From positions 3,162,001 to 3,226,000 of the forward strand of contig NZ_CP041692.1 of the NCBI RefSeq assembly GCF_007362775.1: 64,000 bases of DNA, read 5' to 3'. The stretch's first letter is position 1. The number at the start of each line of letters is the position of its first letter. The DNA comes from Microlunatus elymi. Its GTDB lineage: Bacteria > Actinomycetota > Actinomycetes > Propionibacteriales > Propionibacteriaceae. This document shows positions 16,824 to 25,892 of the stretch, piece by piece. Position numbers and translations under genes: made by a program. The notes beneath the pieces are model-generated. The model was not told the DNA's origin. It did not search any database and saw only the letters and a list, made by a program, of their open reading frames with translations.

Positions 16824-16875
16824 CAGGAGGTTCCGGTCACCCTGCGCCCGCTATGGGTGCGCACGCTCCTGCAAT
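16824..16875. repeat. 52-bp repeat, copy 2
   Basis: Second copy of the element at 16519-16570, same length, 11 substitutions. The ends still pair (CAGGAG with CTCCTG), and the central GTGCGCAC palindrome is kept, which suggests that the folded form matters or that the element spread as a unit. Confidence 0.7.
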
Positions 16876-16948
16876 TTGCTCGATGCTGGGGGTGAGCGTG
16901 CTCAGCGCGATGCGCGCCAACCCGGGAACGGGTCCGGTAGGAGCAGTC

Positions 16949-16976
16949 GCGGCGCACCGACATTTCGGTGCGCCGC
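16949..16976. terminator. Strong hairpin downstream of tRNA-Pro
   Basis: A perfect 12-bp stem (GCGGCGCACCGA with its complement) closes a 4-nt loop seven bases beyond the tRNA 3' end on the minus strand. There is no T-tract on that side, so it may act as a processing or pause hairpin rather than a classical intrinsic terminator. Confidence 0.6.
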
Positions 16977-16982
16977 TTGTTG

Positions 16983-17055
16983 TCGGGCTGGCGGGACTTG
17001 AACCCGCGACCCCCGGTCCCCCAGACCGGTACGCTACCAACTGCGCTACAGCCCG
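16983..17055 (-). tRNA. tRNA-Pro (anticodon GGG)
   Basis: The minus strand folds as a full cloverleaf: acceptor stem CGGGCTG/CAGCCCG, D-arm with AGTTGGTAG, anticodon stem CCGGT/ACCGG with loop CTGGGGG giving anticodon GGG, and T-arm GCGGG-TTCAAGT-CCCGC. The discriminator base is A, and the 3' CCA is not encoded. It reads CCC and CCU proline codons. Confidence 0.95.
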
Positions 17056-17127
17056 ATCGGGCCTTGCGGCCCGAGGTGGAACACTACTACAGCGACAACT
17101 CTCGGATGCGCCTGGGCAGCCCGACGG

Positions 17128-18507
17128 TCAGGACTTCTTGGACCGCTTCTCCCGGGGCCGGATGCTGAGGTGGATCGGACTGCCGTGGAAGCCGAACTCC
17201 TCTCGCAGCCGACGTTCGATGAAGCGCAAGTAGCTGGCGTCCATCTTGCCGCTGGTGAAGAGGATGAAGGTCGGCGGCGCCGACTGCGCCTGGGTGCCGA
17301 ACAGGATTCGCGGCTGCTTTCCGCCGCGGACCGGATGCGGGTGGGATGCGACCAGCCGGCCGAGGAACGCGTTCAGCTTGCCGGTGGAGACCCGGGTCTC
17401 CCAGCCCTCCAGAGCGTCCTCGATCGCGGCGCCGACCTTGTCCACGTGCCGGCCGGTCAGTGCGGACATGTTCACCGCCCCGGCCCAGCCGAACTGGACC
17501 AGATCCCGTTCCACTTCGCGGCCCAGGTAGCGGCGGCGCTCGTCGTCGGTGAGATCCCACTTGTTGAAGGCGATCAGCAGGGCCCGGCCGGACTCCTCGA
17601 CATTGGTCAGGATCCGCAGGTCCTGCTCGGTCAGCGGTTCGCTCGCGTCCACCACCACGATGCACACCTCGGCGCGTTCGATCGCGCCCTGGGTCCGCAG
17701 ACTGGCGTAGTACTCGTGCCCGCTGGCCTCCTTGACCTTGCGCCGGATGCCGGCGGTATCGATGAACCGGTAGACGGTGCCGTCCACCTCGACCAGTTCG
17801 TCCACCGGATCCACGGTGGTGCCGGACGCGTTGTCCACCACCGAACGCTGTGATCCTGCCAGCTTGTTCAGCAGGCTGGACTTGCCGACGTTCGGCCGAC
17901 CGACGATCGCCACCCGCCGCGGGCCGCCCTCCTCGAGGATCTCCCCCGGCGCCTCGGGCAGGATGTCCAGGATGGCGTCGAGCAGATCACCGCTGCCCCG
18001 GCCGGTCAGTGCCGACACCGGGTGCGGCTCGCCCAACCCGAGATTCCACATTGCCGCGGCCTCCGCCTCGGCGCGTTGATCGTCGACCTTGTTGGCCACC
18101 AGCAGCACCGGCTTCTTGCTCCGGCGCAGCACCCGGACCACGGCTTCGTCGTGATCAAGGATGCCGACGTTCGTGTCGACGACGAACACCACCGCGTCCG
18201 CCGCGCTGATCGCCAGCTCGGCCTGCTCGGCGATCTGCGCCGCCATCCCCTTGGCGTCCGGAGCCCAGCCGCCGGTGTCCACCACCACGAACTGGCGGCC
18301 GTTCCAGAGCGCGTCGTAGGAGACCCGGTCCCGGGTGACGCCGGGAGTGTCCTGGACGACCGCCGCGCGCCGGCCGATCAGCCGGTTGACCAGGGTCGAC
18401 TTGCCGACGTTCGGCCGGCCGACCACGGCCACCACCGGCGGAGCGGCGGCGGCAAAATTGTCGCCGGGACCGAATTCGGTCACCGGCGTGTCAATTGACT
18501 CTGTCAT
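17128..18507 (-). CDS. der: Ribosome-associated GTPase Der (EngA)
   Basis: An essential double GTPase needed for 50S ribosomal subunit assembly. The 459-residue protein has two G domains: G1 motifs GRPNVGKS at 30-37 and at 203-210, DTPGVTRD and DTAG switch motifs, and NKVD and NKWD specificity motifs. A KH-like C-terminal domain follows and ends in a lysine-rich tail. The ATG lies 17 bp inside the end of the plsC-like gene. The unit cmk, plsC-like, der is a common actinobacterial arrangement. Confidence 0.97.
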   Translation of the reverse strand: MTESIDTPVTEFGPGDNFAAAAPPVVAVVGRPNVGKSTLVNRLIGRRAAVVQDTPGVTRDRVSYDALWNGRQFVVVDTGGWAPDAKGMAAQIAEQAELAISAADAVVFVVDTNVGILDHDEAVVRVLRRSKKPVLLVANKVDDQRAEAEAAAMWNLGLGEPHPVSALTGRGSGDLLDAILDILPEAPGEILEEGGPRRVAIVGRPNVGKSSLLNKLAGSQRSVVDNASGTTVDPVDELVEVDGTVYRFIDTAGIRRKVKEASGHEYYASLRTQGAIERAEVCIVVVDASEPLTEQDLRILTNVEESGRALLIAFNKWDLTDDERRRYLGREVERDLVQFGWAGAVNMSALTGRHVDKVGAAIEDALEGWETRVSTGKLNAFLGRLVASHPHPVRGGKQPRILFGTQAQSAPPTFILFTSGKMDASYLRFIERRLREEFGFHGSPIHLSIRPREKRSKKS

Positions 18508-19324
18508 CGTCCATCCCTGCGAGTTCGTGGCGGGTGTGATCCGACCGCCTTCCCCGGATCCTGCCGATCACCGGCAGCTGTCGCGGCGGTTTCGGCGTAC
18601 GCGGCGTCGGCGGTCCGGGCAGCTGCATGCCGGTCAGTTCCTGCGCGGTGCTGATGTGCTCGGCCAGGATCGTACGGATCCGCTCCGTCCAGTCCGCCAC
18701 CGCGATCTTGGTCCGCGGCCACGGCACGGCCGGTACGTGCACCGGCTGACCGTAGCTGATGTGCAGCCGAGAGTGATAGCCGGGCACGTGCCCGCTGCCA
18801 CGACCGGGACCGCGGGTGCCCAGCAGCGCGACCGGAATCACCGGTGCGCCGGTCACCATGGCCAGGTAGGCGGCACCGCGGTGGGCGATGGCGACATCGC
18901 CGCCGGTCCGCTTGCCCTCCGGAAAGATCGTCAGTACCCCGCCGGTGCGGAGCAGGTGGATCGCCCGGGTCACCCCGCGCAGGTCGGCCCGCCGGCGGTC
19001 GATGGAGATCTGGCCGATGTGGTCCAGCACCCGGCCCAGCGGCCCGGAGAAGAGTTCCACCTTCGCCAGCGCGTACGCCGGCTGCGGGTGCTCGGCGACC
19101 AGCAGTGGACCGTCGATCAGCCCGACGTGGTTGGCGACCAGGATCATCGGCCCGCGCGGCGGCAACAACTCGCGGCCGTGAATGGTGATCCGCCAGTAAT
19201 GAGACATCAGCCATCGAGCCGGCCGGCGAACTGTCCTGAACATCCAGTTGCTTCGTCGCGGCAGCTGCTCGGTGTGCGGCAGTCCCGCAAAGGTGTCCAG
19301 TATCACGTCAATACAGATCCTCAA
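18491..19324 (-). CDS. PlsC-like 1-acyl-glycerol-3-phosphate acyltransferase
   Basis: Probably transfers an acyl chain to a lysophospholipid at the membrane. The acyltransferase box NHVGLID (H-x4-D) and the FPEGKR block are both present, followed by VIPVALLG. The protein has about 277 residues from a TTG that overlaps the cmk stop by 4 bp (TTGA). A GTG six codons later is an alternative with a GAGGATC sequence upstream. It is translationally linked to cmk on one side and der on the other. The exact acyl acceptor is not known. Confidence 0.88.
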   Translation of the reverse strand: MRICIDVILDTFAGLPHTEQLPRRSNWMFRTVRRPARWLMSHYWRITIHGRELLPPRGPMILVANHVGLIDGPLLVAEHPQPAYALAKVELFSGPLGRVLDHIGQISIDRRRADLRGVTRAIHLLRTGGVLTIFPEGKRTGGDVAIAHRGAAYLAMVTGAPVIPVALLGTRGPGRGSGHVPGYHSRLHISYGQPVHVPAVPWPRTKIAVADWTERIRTILAEHISTAQELTGMQLPGPPTPRTPKPPRQLPVIGRIRGRRSDHTRHELAGMDDDRVN

Positions 19325-20019
19325 GAGGAAGGAGAACCGGAGCCGGCGTGAACCTGATCGATCAGCTCACAGATACGGTCTACCACCTCGTCCAGCGTCA
19401 GCTCGGTCGAATCGACCACCGTCACGCCGGGAGCGGCGTCATGGAACTGGGCCACGGTCGAATCGTCACGATCCCGGCGGATCACCTGATCCCGTACGTC
19501 GTCATCACCGACCACCCCGCCGAGCTCGTTCTTGCGGCGCGCGACCCGCGCCGACGGATCGGCGACCAGCAACACCCGGACCTGCGCGTCGGGCGCGACC
19601 ACGGTGGTGATGTCGCGGCCCTCGACCACGATCCCGGGATCGGCGGCGGCGATGATTTCCCGCTGCCGGGCGATCAGCAACTCGCGGACGGCCAGATTGG
19701 TGGCGACCGCGCTCACCGACGCGCTGATCACCGGCTCCCGGATCGCCTCGGTGACGTCGGTGCCGTTCACGGTGAACCGCGGGCCGGCCGGATCGGTGCC
19801 GATGCCGAGGTCCGCCTGCTCGATCAGCTTGGACACCAACTCCTGCTCGCTGCTGTCCAGATCGGACTGCAGCACCAGCCAGGCCGCGGCGCGATACATC
19901 GCCCCGGTGTCCAGGTAGGCGTAGCCGCGGCGCTCGGCGACCCCGCGCGAGGTCGAGGACTTCCCCGAACCACTCGGTCCGTCGACGGCCACTACGAATC
20001 GGCTCTTGGTCTGGGGCAC
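19321..20019 (-). CDS. cmk: Cytidylate kinase
   Basis: Phosphorylates CMP and dCMP with ATP. The 232-residue protein has the P-loop GPSGSGKSS near residue 14, YLDTGAMYRA just after it, and VVEGRDITTVV plus RRDRDDST further on, all typical of bacterial Cmk. The GTG start lies upstream of the P-loop without a clear ribosome site. It is the first gene of the cmk, plsC-like, der run. In many relatives tyrA directly precedes it; here an SDR gene on the other strand intervenes. Confidence 0.96.
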   Translation of the reverse strand: MPQTKSRFVVAVDGPSGSGKSSTSRGVAERRGYAYLDTGAMYRAAAWLVLQSDLDSSEQELVSKLIEQADLGIGTDPAGPRFTVNGTDVTEAIREPVISASVSAVATNLAVRELLIARQREIIAAADPGIVVEGRDITTVVAPDAQVRVLLVADPSARVARRKNELGGVVGDDDVRDQVIRRDRDDSTVAQFHDAAPGVTVVDSTELTLDEVVDRICELIDQVHAGSGSPSS

Positions 20020-20097
20020 GGGCTCAGATTACCCGTAGCGTGGCCGCAGGAACCACGTGCGCCGAAGAGCCGCGACACTGCGTGAAGGATGACCGAC

Positions 20098-20847
20098 ATG
20101 GACCTGGAGTTCGGCCTGACGGGCAAGACGGCGTTGATCACCGGCGGCGCCGGCGGCATCGGCTGGGCGATCGCACAGACCTTCGCCGGCAACGGTGCCC
20201 GGGTGGCGATCGCCGATCTGAACCTCGACGGCGCGACCGACCGGGCGGCAGCGCTGGGTGCGCCGGCGACGGCGTACCGGCTGGACGTCACCGACCCGGC
20301 ATCGGTGACCGACATGGTCGCGGCGGTGATCGGCGACGCCGGCCGGATCGACGTGCTGGTGAATTCGGCCGGCATCGGGCCGCTGGCACCGGCCGAGGAC
20401 CTCGGCCTGGACGTCTGGGACCCGACTCTGGCGGTCAATCTGCGCGGTACGTTCCTGGTCGCCCAGGCGGTCGGCCGGCAGATGCTGGCGCAGGGCGGGG
20501 GCAGCATCATCAATCTCGCCTCCCAGGCGGCCAGTGCGGCGCTGGATCAACACGCCGCCTACTGCGCCTCCAAGGCGGGCGTGCTCGGACTGACTCGGGT
20601 GCTGGCGCTGGAGTGGGGCGGCCGTGGGGTACGTACGAACGCGATCTCGCCGACCGTGGTGATGACCGAACTCGGCCGCTACGCGTGGACCGGCGCGAAG
20701 GGCGACGCCTTCCGCGAACTCATCCCGGCCGGCCGCTTCGCCGAACCGGAGGAGATCGCCGCCGCGGCCCTCTTCCTCGCCTCGGACAACTCGTTGATGA
20801 TCAACGGAATCGACCTGCCCGTCGACGGCGGCTTCCTCGCCCGCTGA
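20098..20847 (+). CDS. Short-chain dehydrogenase/reductase
   Basis: A 249-residue classical SDR that uses NAD(P)H. Motifs: cofactor loop TGGAGGIG, NSAG after strand 4, catalytic serine in NLASQAAS, YCASK with the catalytic tyrosine and lysine, and a C-terminal LPVDGG. An aspartate after strand 2 (IADLN) favours NAD. The substrate is probably a polyol, sugar or 3-oxoacyl compound. ATG 20098 has AAGG nine bases upstream; an ATG at 20089 is possible but directly abuts that site. It is the only plus-strand gene within a long minus-strand core block and is followed by strong hairpins. Confidence 0.88.
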   Translation: MDLEFGLTGKTALITGGAGGIGWAIAQTFAGNGARVAIADLNLDGATDRAAALGAPATAYRLDVTDPASVTDMVAAVIGDAGRIDVLVNSAGIGPLAPAEDLGLDVWDPTLAVNLRGTFLVAQAVGRQMLAQGGGSIINLASQAASAALDQHAAYCASKAGVLGLTRVLALEWGGRGVRTNAISPTVVMTELGRYAWTGAKGDAFRELIPAGRFAEPEEIAAAALFLASDNSLMINGIDLPVDGGFLAR

Positions 20848-20851
20848 CCCC

Positions 20852-20921
20852 ACAGCCGCACCACGTACGTCCAGCCGCACCGGCTGCAACTGGTGCGGGT
20901 GGCGCTAAGTGGTGCGGCTGT
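20852..20921. terminator. Nested hairpins between convergent SDR and tyrA
   Basis: The outer arms 20852-20864 and 20909-20921 are a perfect 13-bp inverted repeat (ACAGCCGCACCAC and complement). An inner CCGCACC/GGTGCGG stem lies around 20875-20898. The structure separates two convergent genes and is probably a bidirectional terminator, although there is no T-tract. Confidence 0.6.
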
Positions 20922-20940
20922 AGGTGGGCTCGCGCGACGT

Positions 20941-22086
20941 TCAGTCCGGGAGGTCGGGCGACGGGTCGGGTTCGCCGACCACCCAGCCGGCGGCGGTCAT
21001 CGCCGTGGACAGCGCGTCGGCCTGATCCGGGTCGACGGCCAGCGACAGGTAGCCCAACTGACGGTCCGGATCGTGCTGGATAGCGATGTCCTCGACGTTG
21101 ACGCCGGCCTGGCCGACCCCGGCGAACAGCCGCGACAGCGCTCCCGGGGTGTCCGGGATCTCGACCACGAGACGTCGATATTGCACCGGCGCTGCCCCAT
21201 GCTTGCCGGGGATCCGGCGGGTGCCGGCCACTCCCCGTTCAAGATGGGGTCGGAGCTCGCTGGCTCCGGCGCCGGTACCGTCCTGACCGTTTCGTCGAGC
21301 CGGCTCGGGCCGCCCGGCCCGATCGTCCTCGATCGCCTTGATCAACTCGCCGAGTTGATCTTGAATCGCGCGCAGCTCGGGCAGCAGCGCGCCGGAGTTG
21401 GCACCGAGGATCTGCTGCCACAGCCCGGGATCGCTGCCGGCGATCCGGGTCACGTCCCGCAGACCCTGTCCGGCCAGTTGCAGTTGCTCGGCCGGCACCT
21501 CGGTCAGCCGGCCGGCCATCAGCACCGACATCAGGTGCGGCAGATGGGAGACCCGGGCCACCGCGGCGTCGTGGACGTCGACGTCCATGATCACTTCCTG
21601 CGCACGGCAGGCCCGGACCAGCTCTCGTACGGTGTCGGTCGCCGCCTGCGCGGACTTGCGGTGCGGGGCGATCACCCAGGTGCGGTCGGTGAACAGATCT
21701 GCGCGCGCGGTCACCGGGCCGCTGAACTGGGAGCCGGCCATCGGGTGCGATCCGACGTAGCGGGCAACGTCGGCATCGCTGTCCCACAACGCATTCAGCA
21801 CCCCCGCCTTGACCGATCCGACGTCGGTGACCGTCGCGTACGGGAAACGGTGCAACCCGTCGATGATCACCGGCGCCAGCGCGTTCGGCGGCACCGCGAC
21901 CACGACCAGCGCGACCTCGGTGCCGACGGCGGGATCCAAGGTGCCGGCGCCGACGCCGGCCGCGACCCGGGCATGAGACAGGCTGCGGTCCTCCAGGTGC
22001 ACCCGATGCCCGGCAGCGGTCAACGCACATCCGACCGAAGCGCCGACCAGTCCGGTACCGATCACGACGGCCGGCGAGATGGTCAC
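20941..22086 (-). CDS. tyrA: Prephenate dehydrogenase
   Basis: Converts prephenate to 4-hydroxyphenylpyruvate with NAD(P)+ in tyrosine synthesis. The 381-residue protein has the N-terminal dinucleotide motif [10 protein letters not shown], the conserved SHPMAGSQ segment, and a C-terminal ACT domain (from about residue 300, [19 protein letters not shown]) that is likely to bind tyrosine for feedback control. A linker rich in Gly/Arg (residues 265-300) separates them. The GTG overlaps the prcA stop by 4 bp, so tyrA is probably co-translated with the proteasome genes. Confidence 0.93.
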   Translation of the reverse strand: MTISPAVVIGTGLVGASVGCALTAAGHRVHLEDRSLSHARVAAGVGAGTLDPAVGTEVALVVVAVPPNALAPVIIDGLHRFPYATVTDVGSVKAGVLNALWDSDADVARYVGSHPMAGSQFSGPVTARADLFTDRTWVIAPHRKSAQAATDTVRELVRACRAQEVIMDVDVHDAAVARVSHLPHLMSVLMAGRLTEVPAEQLQLAGQGLRDVTRIAGSDPGLWQQILGANSGALLPELRAIQDQLGELIKAIEDDRAGRPEPARRNGQDGTGAGASELRPHLERGVAGTRRIPGKHGAAPVQYRRLVVEIPDTPGALSRLFAGVGQAGVNVEDIAIQHDPDRQLGYLSLAVDPDQADALSTAMTAAGWVVGEPDPSPDLPD

Positions 22087-22889
22087 TGCGGACTGCTTCC
22101 GGGGGTTGCGTCGTTGCCGGGGTCGGCTTCCGGTGCTTCCACAGGCTCAGGTGCTTCGACAAGCTCAGGACCCGGGGTCGAGTCCGCGTCCGCACCCGAG
22201 TCGAGCAGGCCGGCGAGTCGATCGGCGGTCAGCCGGCGGAACTTCCGCGGCTGAGTACGGGTCCGGTCCAGGATGGCGGCCTCGAGCGCGTCGGTGCCGA
22301 GCTGCCGCGGCTGATCACCGTCGGACGCCAGCGCTCGCACCGCCAGCTGAACGGCGGCTGCCAGGTCGAGACCCTGGGCGTACTGCTCCCCCACCCGCTC
22401 GGCGATCGCGTCGGCCGAACCGCCCATCACGGCGAAGTTCTTCTCGTCCTGCACCGAACCGTCGTAGGTCAACCGGTAGATCTGGTCGTCCTCGGCGGTC
22501 GCGCCGAGCTCGGCCACGATCAGCTCCACCTCGTACGGCTTCTCCGCGCCGGAGGAGAAGATGGTGCCGAGCAGCTGCGCGTAGGCACCGGCCAGCGCCC
22601 GGCCGGTGACGTCGCGACGGTCGTAGCTGAAGCCGCGGAAATCGGCATGCCGGATGCCGGCGATGCGCAGATTCTCGAACTCGTTGTAGCGGCCGACCGC
22701 GGCGAAGCCGATCCGGTCGTAGATCTCGCTCACCTTGTGCAGCGCCTGGGACCGGTTCTCGGCGACGAAGAGGATGCCGTCGGCGTAGTGCAGCACGACC
22801 ACCGAGCGGCCGCGCGCAATGCCCTTGCGCGCATAGTCGGCCCGGTCCTTCATCTGCTGCTCGGGCGCAACGTAGAAGGGCATGCTCAT
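22083..22889 (-). CDS. prcA: Proteasome subunit alpha
   Basis: Structural ring subunit of the actinobacterial 20S proteasome; it gates entry and docks the Mpa/ARC ATPase. The 268-residue protein starts [23 protein letters not shown], the typical alpha-subunit N-terminus. The C-terminal tail of about 40 residues is acidic and proline-rich. ATG 22889 has GGAGG 8 nt upstream; the TTG two codons earlier does not fit as well. About 120 bp with a hairpin separate it from prcB. Confidence 0.95.
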   Translation of the reverse strand: MSMPFYVAPEQQMKDRADYARKGIARGRSVVVLHYADGILFVAENRSQALHKVSEIYDRIGFAAVGRYNEFENLRIAGIRHADFRGFSYDRRDVTGRALAGAYAQLLGTIFSSGAEKPYEVELIVAELGATAEDDQIYRLTYDGSVQDEKNFAVMGGSADAIAERVGEQYAQGLDLAAAVQLAVRALASDGDQPRQLGTDALEAAILDRTRTQPRKFRRLTADRLAGLLDSGADADSTPGPELVEAPEPVEAPEADPGNDATPGSSPQ

Positions 22890-22955
22890 CGCCAATACCT
22901 CCGCGGGTGGACGGGCCGGCCGCGACCGGTCGGCCGACGTGGCTGAATGCTAGTA

Positions 22956-22985
22956 GGACCGGTGCCCCAGCCGGGCCACCGGTCC
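22956..22985 (-). other. Intercistronic hairpin between prcB and prcA
   Basis: GGACCGGTG and CACCGGTCC form a perfect 9-bp stem with a 12-nt loop, in a 120-bp gap that is unusual among the overlapping genes around it. It could be a partial terminator or mRNA processing site that sets PrcA and PrcB levels. Confidence 0.5.
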
Positions 22986-23009
22986 ATTTCGGTTGCTTGG
23001 GTTGGGTCG

Positions 23010-23873
23010 CTAGAGGACCGGCGCGGCGGGTCCGTCCGGCCGGGCCCGGCGGGCGGCGACGATCTCGTCGACGACCTGGCCGATCCGATCCTCACCGATT
23101 CGCCGTACGCCCTCGGCGTCGGCCGTCCAGACCACCGGATAGATCTGCCGGGCCTGGTCCGGGCCGCCGGTCGCCGAATCGTCCTCGGCGGCGTCGTAGA
23201 GCGACTGGACGGCGGCCATCACCGCGTCGTCGGCGCCAAACTCGGCCCGATAGAGCTTCTTCAACGAGCTTTTGGCGAACACCGACCCGGAGCCGATGGA
23301 GTGGTAGGCCCGCTCCTCGTAGCGACCGCCGACCGGATCGTAGGAGAAGATCCGGCCGCGGTGCTCGGCCTCGTCCCAGCCGGCGAACAACGGCACCACG
23401 GCCAGTCCCTGCATCGCCAGGCCGAGATTCTGCCGGAGCATGCTGGCCAGCCGATTGGCCTTGCCGACCAGGGAGAGCGGGGCGCCCTCGATCTTCTCGT
23501 AGTGCTCCAGCTCGAGTTGGAACAGCCCGATCAGTTCGATCCCGATGCCGGCCGCGCCGGCCATCCCGACCACCGAATACTCATCGGCGGCAAACACCTT
23601 CTCGATGTCGTTCTGCGCGATCATGCTGCCCGCGGTGGCCCGCCGGTCACCGGCCATCACCACGCCGCCGTCGTAGCAGAGCGCCACGATGGTGGTTGCG
23701 TGCGCGGTCAGGTGACCCGCACCACCGGGCAGTTGGGCACCGAGCTGCCCGGCCTGAAGACGCGCGCCGGGCAGTGCCTCGGGCGCGATCAGCCGGACGA
23801 ACTCGGTGAAGGACGAGGTGCTCGCCCTCAGATAGGTGCTGGAGATTCCGATCTGCTCGGACTTGTCGGTCAC
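23010..23873 (-). CDS. prcB: Proteasome subunit beta
   Basis: Catalytic subunit of the 20S proteasome. The 287-residue precursor has a 59-residue propeptide; cleavage before Thr60 (AHA/TTIVAL) would expose the N-terminal threonine nucleophile. The residue before the threonine is alanine where glycine is usual. The mature part holds GDRRAT and FSYDPVGG segments and the conserved GSGS. GTG 23873 overlaps the pup stop by 4 bp. Confidence 0.95.
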   Translation of the reverse strand: MTDKSEQIGISSTYLRASTSSFTEFVRLIAPEALPGARLQAGQLGAQLPGGAGHLTAHATTIVALCYDGGVVMAGDRRATAGSMIAQNDIEKVFAADEYSVVGMAGAAGIGIELIGLFQLELEHYEKIEGAPLSLVGKANRLASMLRQNLGLAMQGLAVVPLFAGWDEAEHRGRIFSYDPVGGRYEERAYHSIGSGSVFAKSSLKKLYRAEFGADDAVMAAVQSLYDAAEDDSATGGPDQARQIYPVVWTADAEGVRRIGEDRIGQVVDEIVAARRARPDGPAAPVL

Positions 23874-24073
23874 TGCCCGCCCTTCTGTACAAATGACCGT
23901 ACGAATTCCTCCGCGTTGGTCTCCAAGACGTCATCGATCTCGTCCAGAAGCGAATCAACCTCGGTATCCAACTCCGGCTTCTTGGCGCCGCTGGGCGCAG
24001 CCTCGGTGGTCTCCAGTTCCTCGGCGTCGTCGTCCCGGCGCCCGTGGCGCCTGGTCTGCTCTGTCTCGGCCAT
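23870..24073 (-). CDS. pup: Prokaryotic ubiquitin-like protein Pup
   Basis: A 67-residue, acidic, largely disordered tag that is attached to lysines of proteins sent to the proteasome. The C-terminus is GGQ: Dop must deamidate the glutamine to glutamate before ligation by PafA. The region [20 protein letters not shown] is the helix that binds the ATPase coiled coil. GAAAGGAG lies 6 nt upstream of the ATG. It is the first gene of pup-prcB-prcA-tyrA. Confidence 0.97.
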   Translation of the reverse strand: MAETEQTRRHGRRDDDAEELETTEAAPSGAKKPELDTEVDSLLDEIDDVLETNAEEFVRSFVQKGGQ

Positions 24074-24451
24074 GATCGCTCCTTTCCAGTCTGAGTCGAC
24101 TGCTCCCGGATCGCATCAGCGATCCGGTCGATGCCAAGCCTAGTTCGACGCATCCTGCAGCCGTGTCAAAAGTCCACATCTGCAGACCTGCGACCGTCGG
24201 ACCGGCGTGGGACCGCAACCCTACGCGTTCATCCTGACCGCTGCAGGTGACATTCCGGCCCGATGCACGACCGATCCAGATTGCAAACGTGTTGCAACTG
24301 CCGACGACTGATCCGTCTCCGACACGTTGCCGTCGGGTCACCGAATGTTTGCTCGCTGCCGCTGGACTCGGCCTTCGGGTCCGCCGATCCGAGACGATGA
24401 CCCGAACCGCTCTCGCCCGAAGCCCGCCAGCCGAAGCCCCTGGGAACTGTG
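24074..24451. other. Divergent intergenic region upstream of pup
   Basis: About 375 bases without a convincing gene; it must hold the pup promoter and probably one for the sulfotransferase-like gene. TTGCAA occurs twice, at 24281-24286 and 24292-24297, one helical turn apart, inside an AT-richer patch. This could be a regulator site, but nothing confirms it. Confidence 0.45.
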
Positions 24452-25825
24452 ATGACAAGCATCAGCACCGCACTGCCGGCCGTCAGCGGGCGGCTCAAGG
24501 CCGCGCGCCGGCAGCGGGTCCGGCACCGTCCGGGGAGGCCGGCGCTCGATGTTGCCGGCCGGGAGTTGGGTTCGCTGTTGTCACGGGTGCTGTCGACCGA
24601 CGCGGCCGGTCAGGTGGTCGCCGAGGACGAGTTGCTGCGGTTGCGCAGACTGGCGCTGTCGGGTCGTCAGCGTGATCATGACGGCTTGTCGATCGCGGTG
24701 CTGGCGATCCTGGCCGATCACTTCGATGATGACGCCGCCCGATCCTGGCTGCCCGTCGCCCTGGCCCAGGCCGGCCGATTCGGCGCGGCCGTCGAGCAGG
24801 AGTTGATCTTCGCCCGGGGCCGACCACGGCTGGAGTACTACCCCATTGTGATCACCGCGTTGCAGCAGCTCGGCCGCGACGCCGAGGCCGCTCGGCAGCT
24901 GCGTTTCCTGCGGCGTAAGTTCCGAGGCTTGGACAGACAGTTCACCGACATCTGGGGTGATGATCAACTCAGCGTCGTCTACCGCCGGCTGCATCGTCGG
25001 CTGGCCACCACCGACGGCGCGCTGCCGGTCTTTCAGCACCTGCCCTTCTGTGCCGGGTCGAGCATGCAGTTCTCCCTCGGGCTGGTCGTGCCCTGGTCTC
25101 GTACATTGCAGATCAGCAGGCGCTGGGGCCTGTTGCAGGTCAAGCAGGCTTCGGCTCTGGGCCCGCACGAGGTGGCTGAGTTGATGTTGGTCCATCAGCA
25201 TCACCCGTACCCGTTGCGGCTTGCGGGCAGGCAACTGCGTCACTTCACGGTGTTGCGCGATCCGGTGTCCCAGATCCGCTCCGGCTTCTACAAGCGGGCT
25301 GCTCGGGACAAGATCATCACCACCAGAGACAGCAAGTCGGCCGGCTTCGCCGAGCACGCCGACTACACCATTCGGGCCGGGCTGACGAACATGCTCGCGA
25401 AGATGATCGTCACCACGCACCCGGAGCTGGTCTCGGCCTACCGCCGGCGTTATCGGCAGCCGACCTCGTACACCATGATCAACTACGAGGAGGAGCTGTT
25501 CTTCCTGGACGCGACGCGGCTGTTCAGCGAGGAACGTCTGCTGCGGATGGCCCGCGAGACGCTCGATCACAACTTCTCGGTGGTGGGCACGATGGCGCAT
25601 CTGGCTGCCGGTCATCTGGCCTGCACGGCGGCGACCGGTGCGCCGGTCGCCCACCAGCTCTCCCACCGCGGACGATCCGGGCAGCCCACCGAGCCCGACC
25701 AGGGGCCCGTGGAGCGGCGACTGCGCGAGGCCAACGGCGTTGATCAACAACTCTTCGACGAGTACACCGAACGTTTCGAGGCCCACCACGCAGACCTCAT
25801 CCGTGCGGTCGAAGGCGGCGTCTGA
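24452..25825 (+). CDS. Sulfotransferase-like protein
   Basis: A 457-residue protein without signal peptide. The second half looks like a sulfotransferase of the heparan/galactose type: a strand-loop QHLPFCAGSS near residue 200, where HIPKTGGTS is the usual phosphosulfate loop, and FTVLRDPVSQIRSGFYKR near residue 270, like the 3'-phosphate-binding block. The lysine of the loop is replaced (LPFCAGSS), so activity is uncertain. The first 180 residues are helical, with repeat-like leucine-rich segments resembling TPRs. The start may be the GTG one codon earlier. It lies on the opposite strand between pup and dop. Confidence 0.6.
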   Translation: MTSISTALPAVSGRLKAARRQRVRHRPGRPALDVAGRELGSLLSRVLSTDAAGQVVAEDELLRLRRLALSGRQRDHDGLSIAVLAILADHFDDDAARSWLPVALAQAGRFGAAVEQELIFARGRPRLEYYPIVITALQQLGRDAEAARQLRFLRRKFRGLDRQFTDIWGDDQLSVVYRRLHRRLATTDGALPVFQHLPFCAGSSMQFSLGLVVPWSRTLQISRRWGLLQVKQASALGPHEVAELMLVHQHHPYPLRLAGRQLRHFTVLRDPVSQIRSGFYKRAARDKIITTRDSKSAGFAEHADYTIRAGLTNMLAKMIVTTHPELVSAYRRRYRQPTSYTMINYEEELFFLDATRLFSEERLLRMARETLDHNFSVVGTMAHLAAGHLACTAATGAPVAHQLSHRGRSGQPTEPDQGPVERRLREANGVDQQLFDEYTERFEAHHADLIRAVEGGV

Positions 25826-25892
25826 GAACGCACCCCACCGATCCTTGACGCTCTCTGGGCTGACGTTCAGGTTCGTCGCAGAGACTCTGCCC

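Larger units (their letters stand above)
16391..16948. other. Gene-poor stretch with interleaved repeats
   Basis: About 560 bases upstream of tatC and downstream of tRNA-Pro without a convincing gene; open frames here have skewed composition and no recognisable domain. It holds two 52-bp repeats with hairpin ends and a pair of 31-bp repeats spaced 52 bp apart, listed separately. A short direct repeat GGTTGAAGTCG occurs twice near 16574-16597. Confidence 0.6.

Noticed and set aside
16445-16963. Open frames in the repeat stretch before tRNA-Pro
   Set aside because: They follow the repeats, show Arg/Pro/Gly-rich composition and no family; the stretch is better seen as non-coding.
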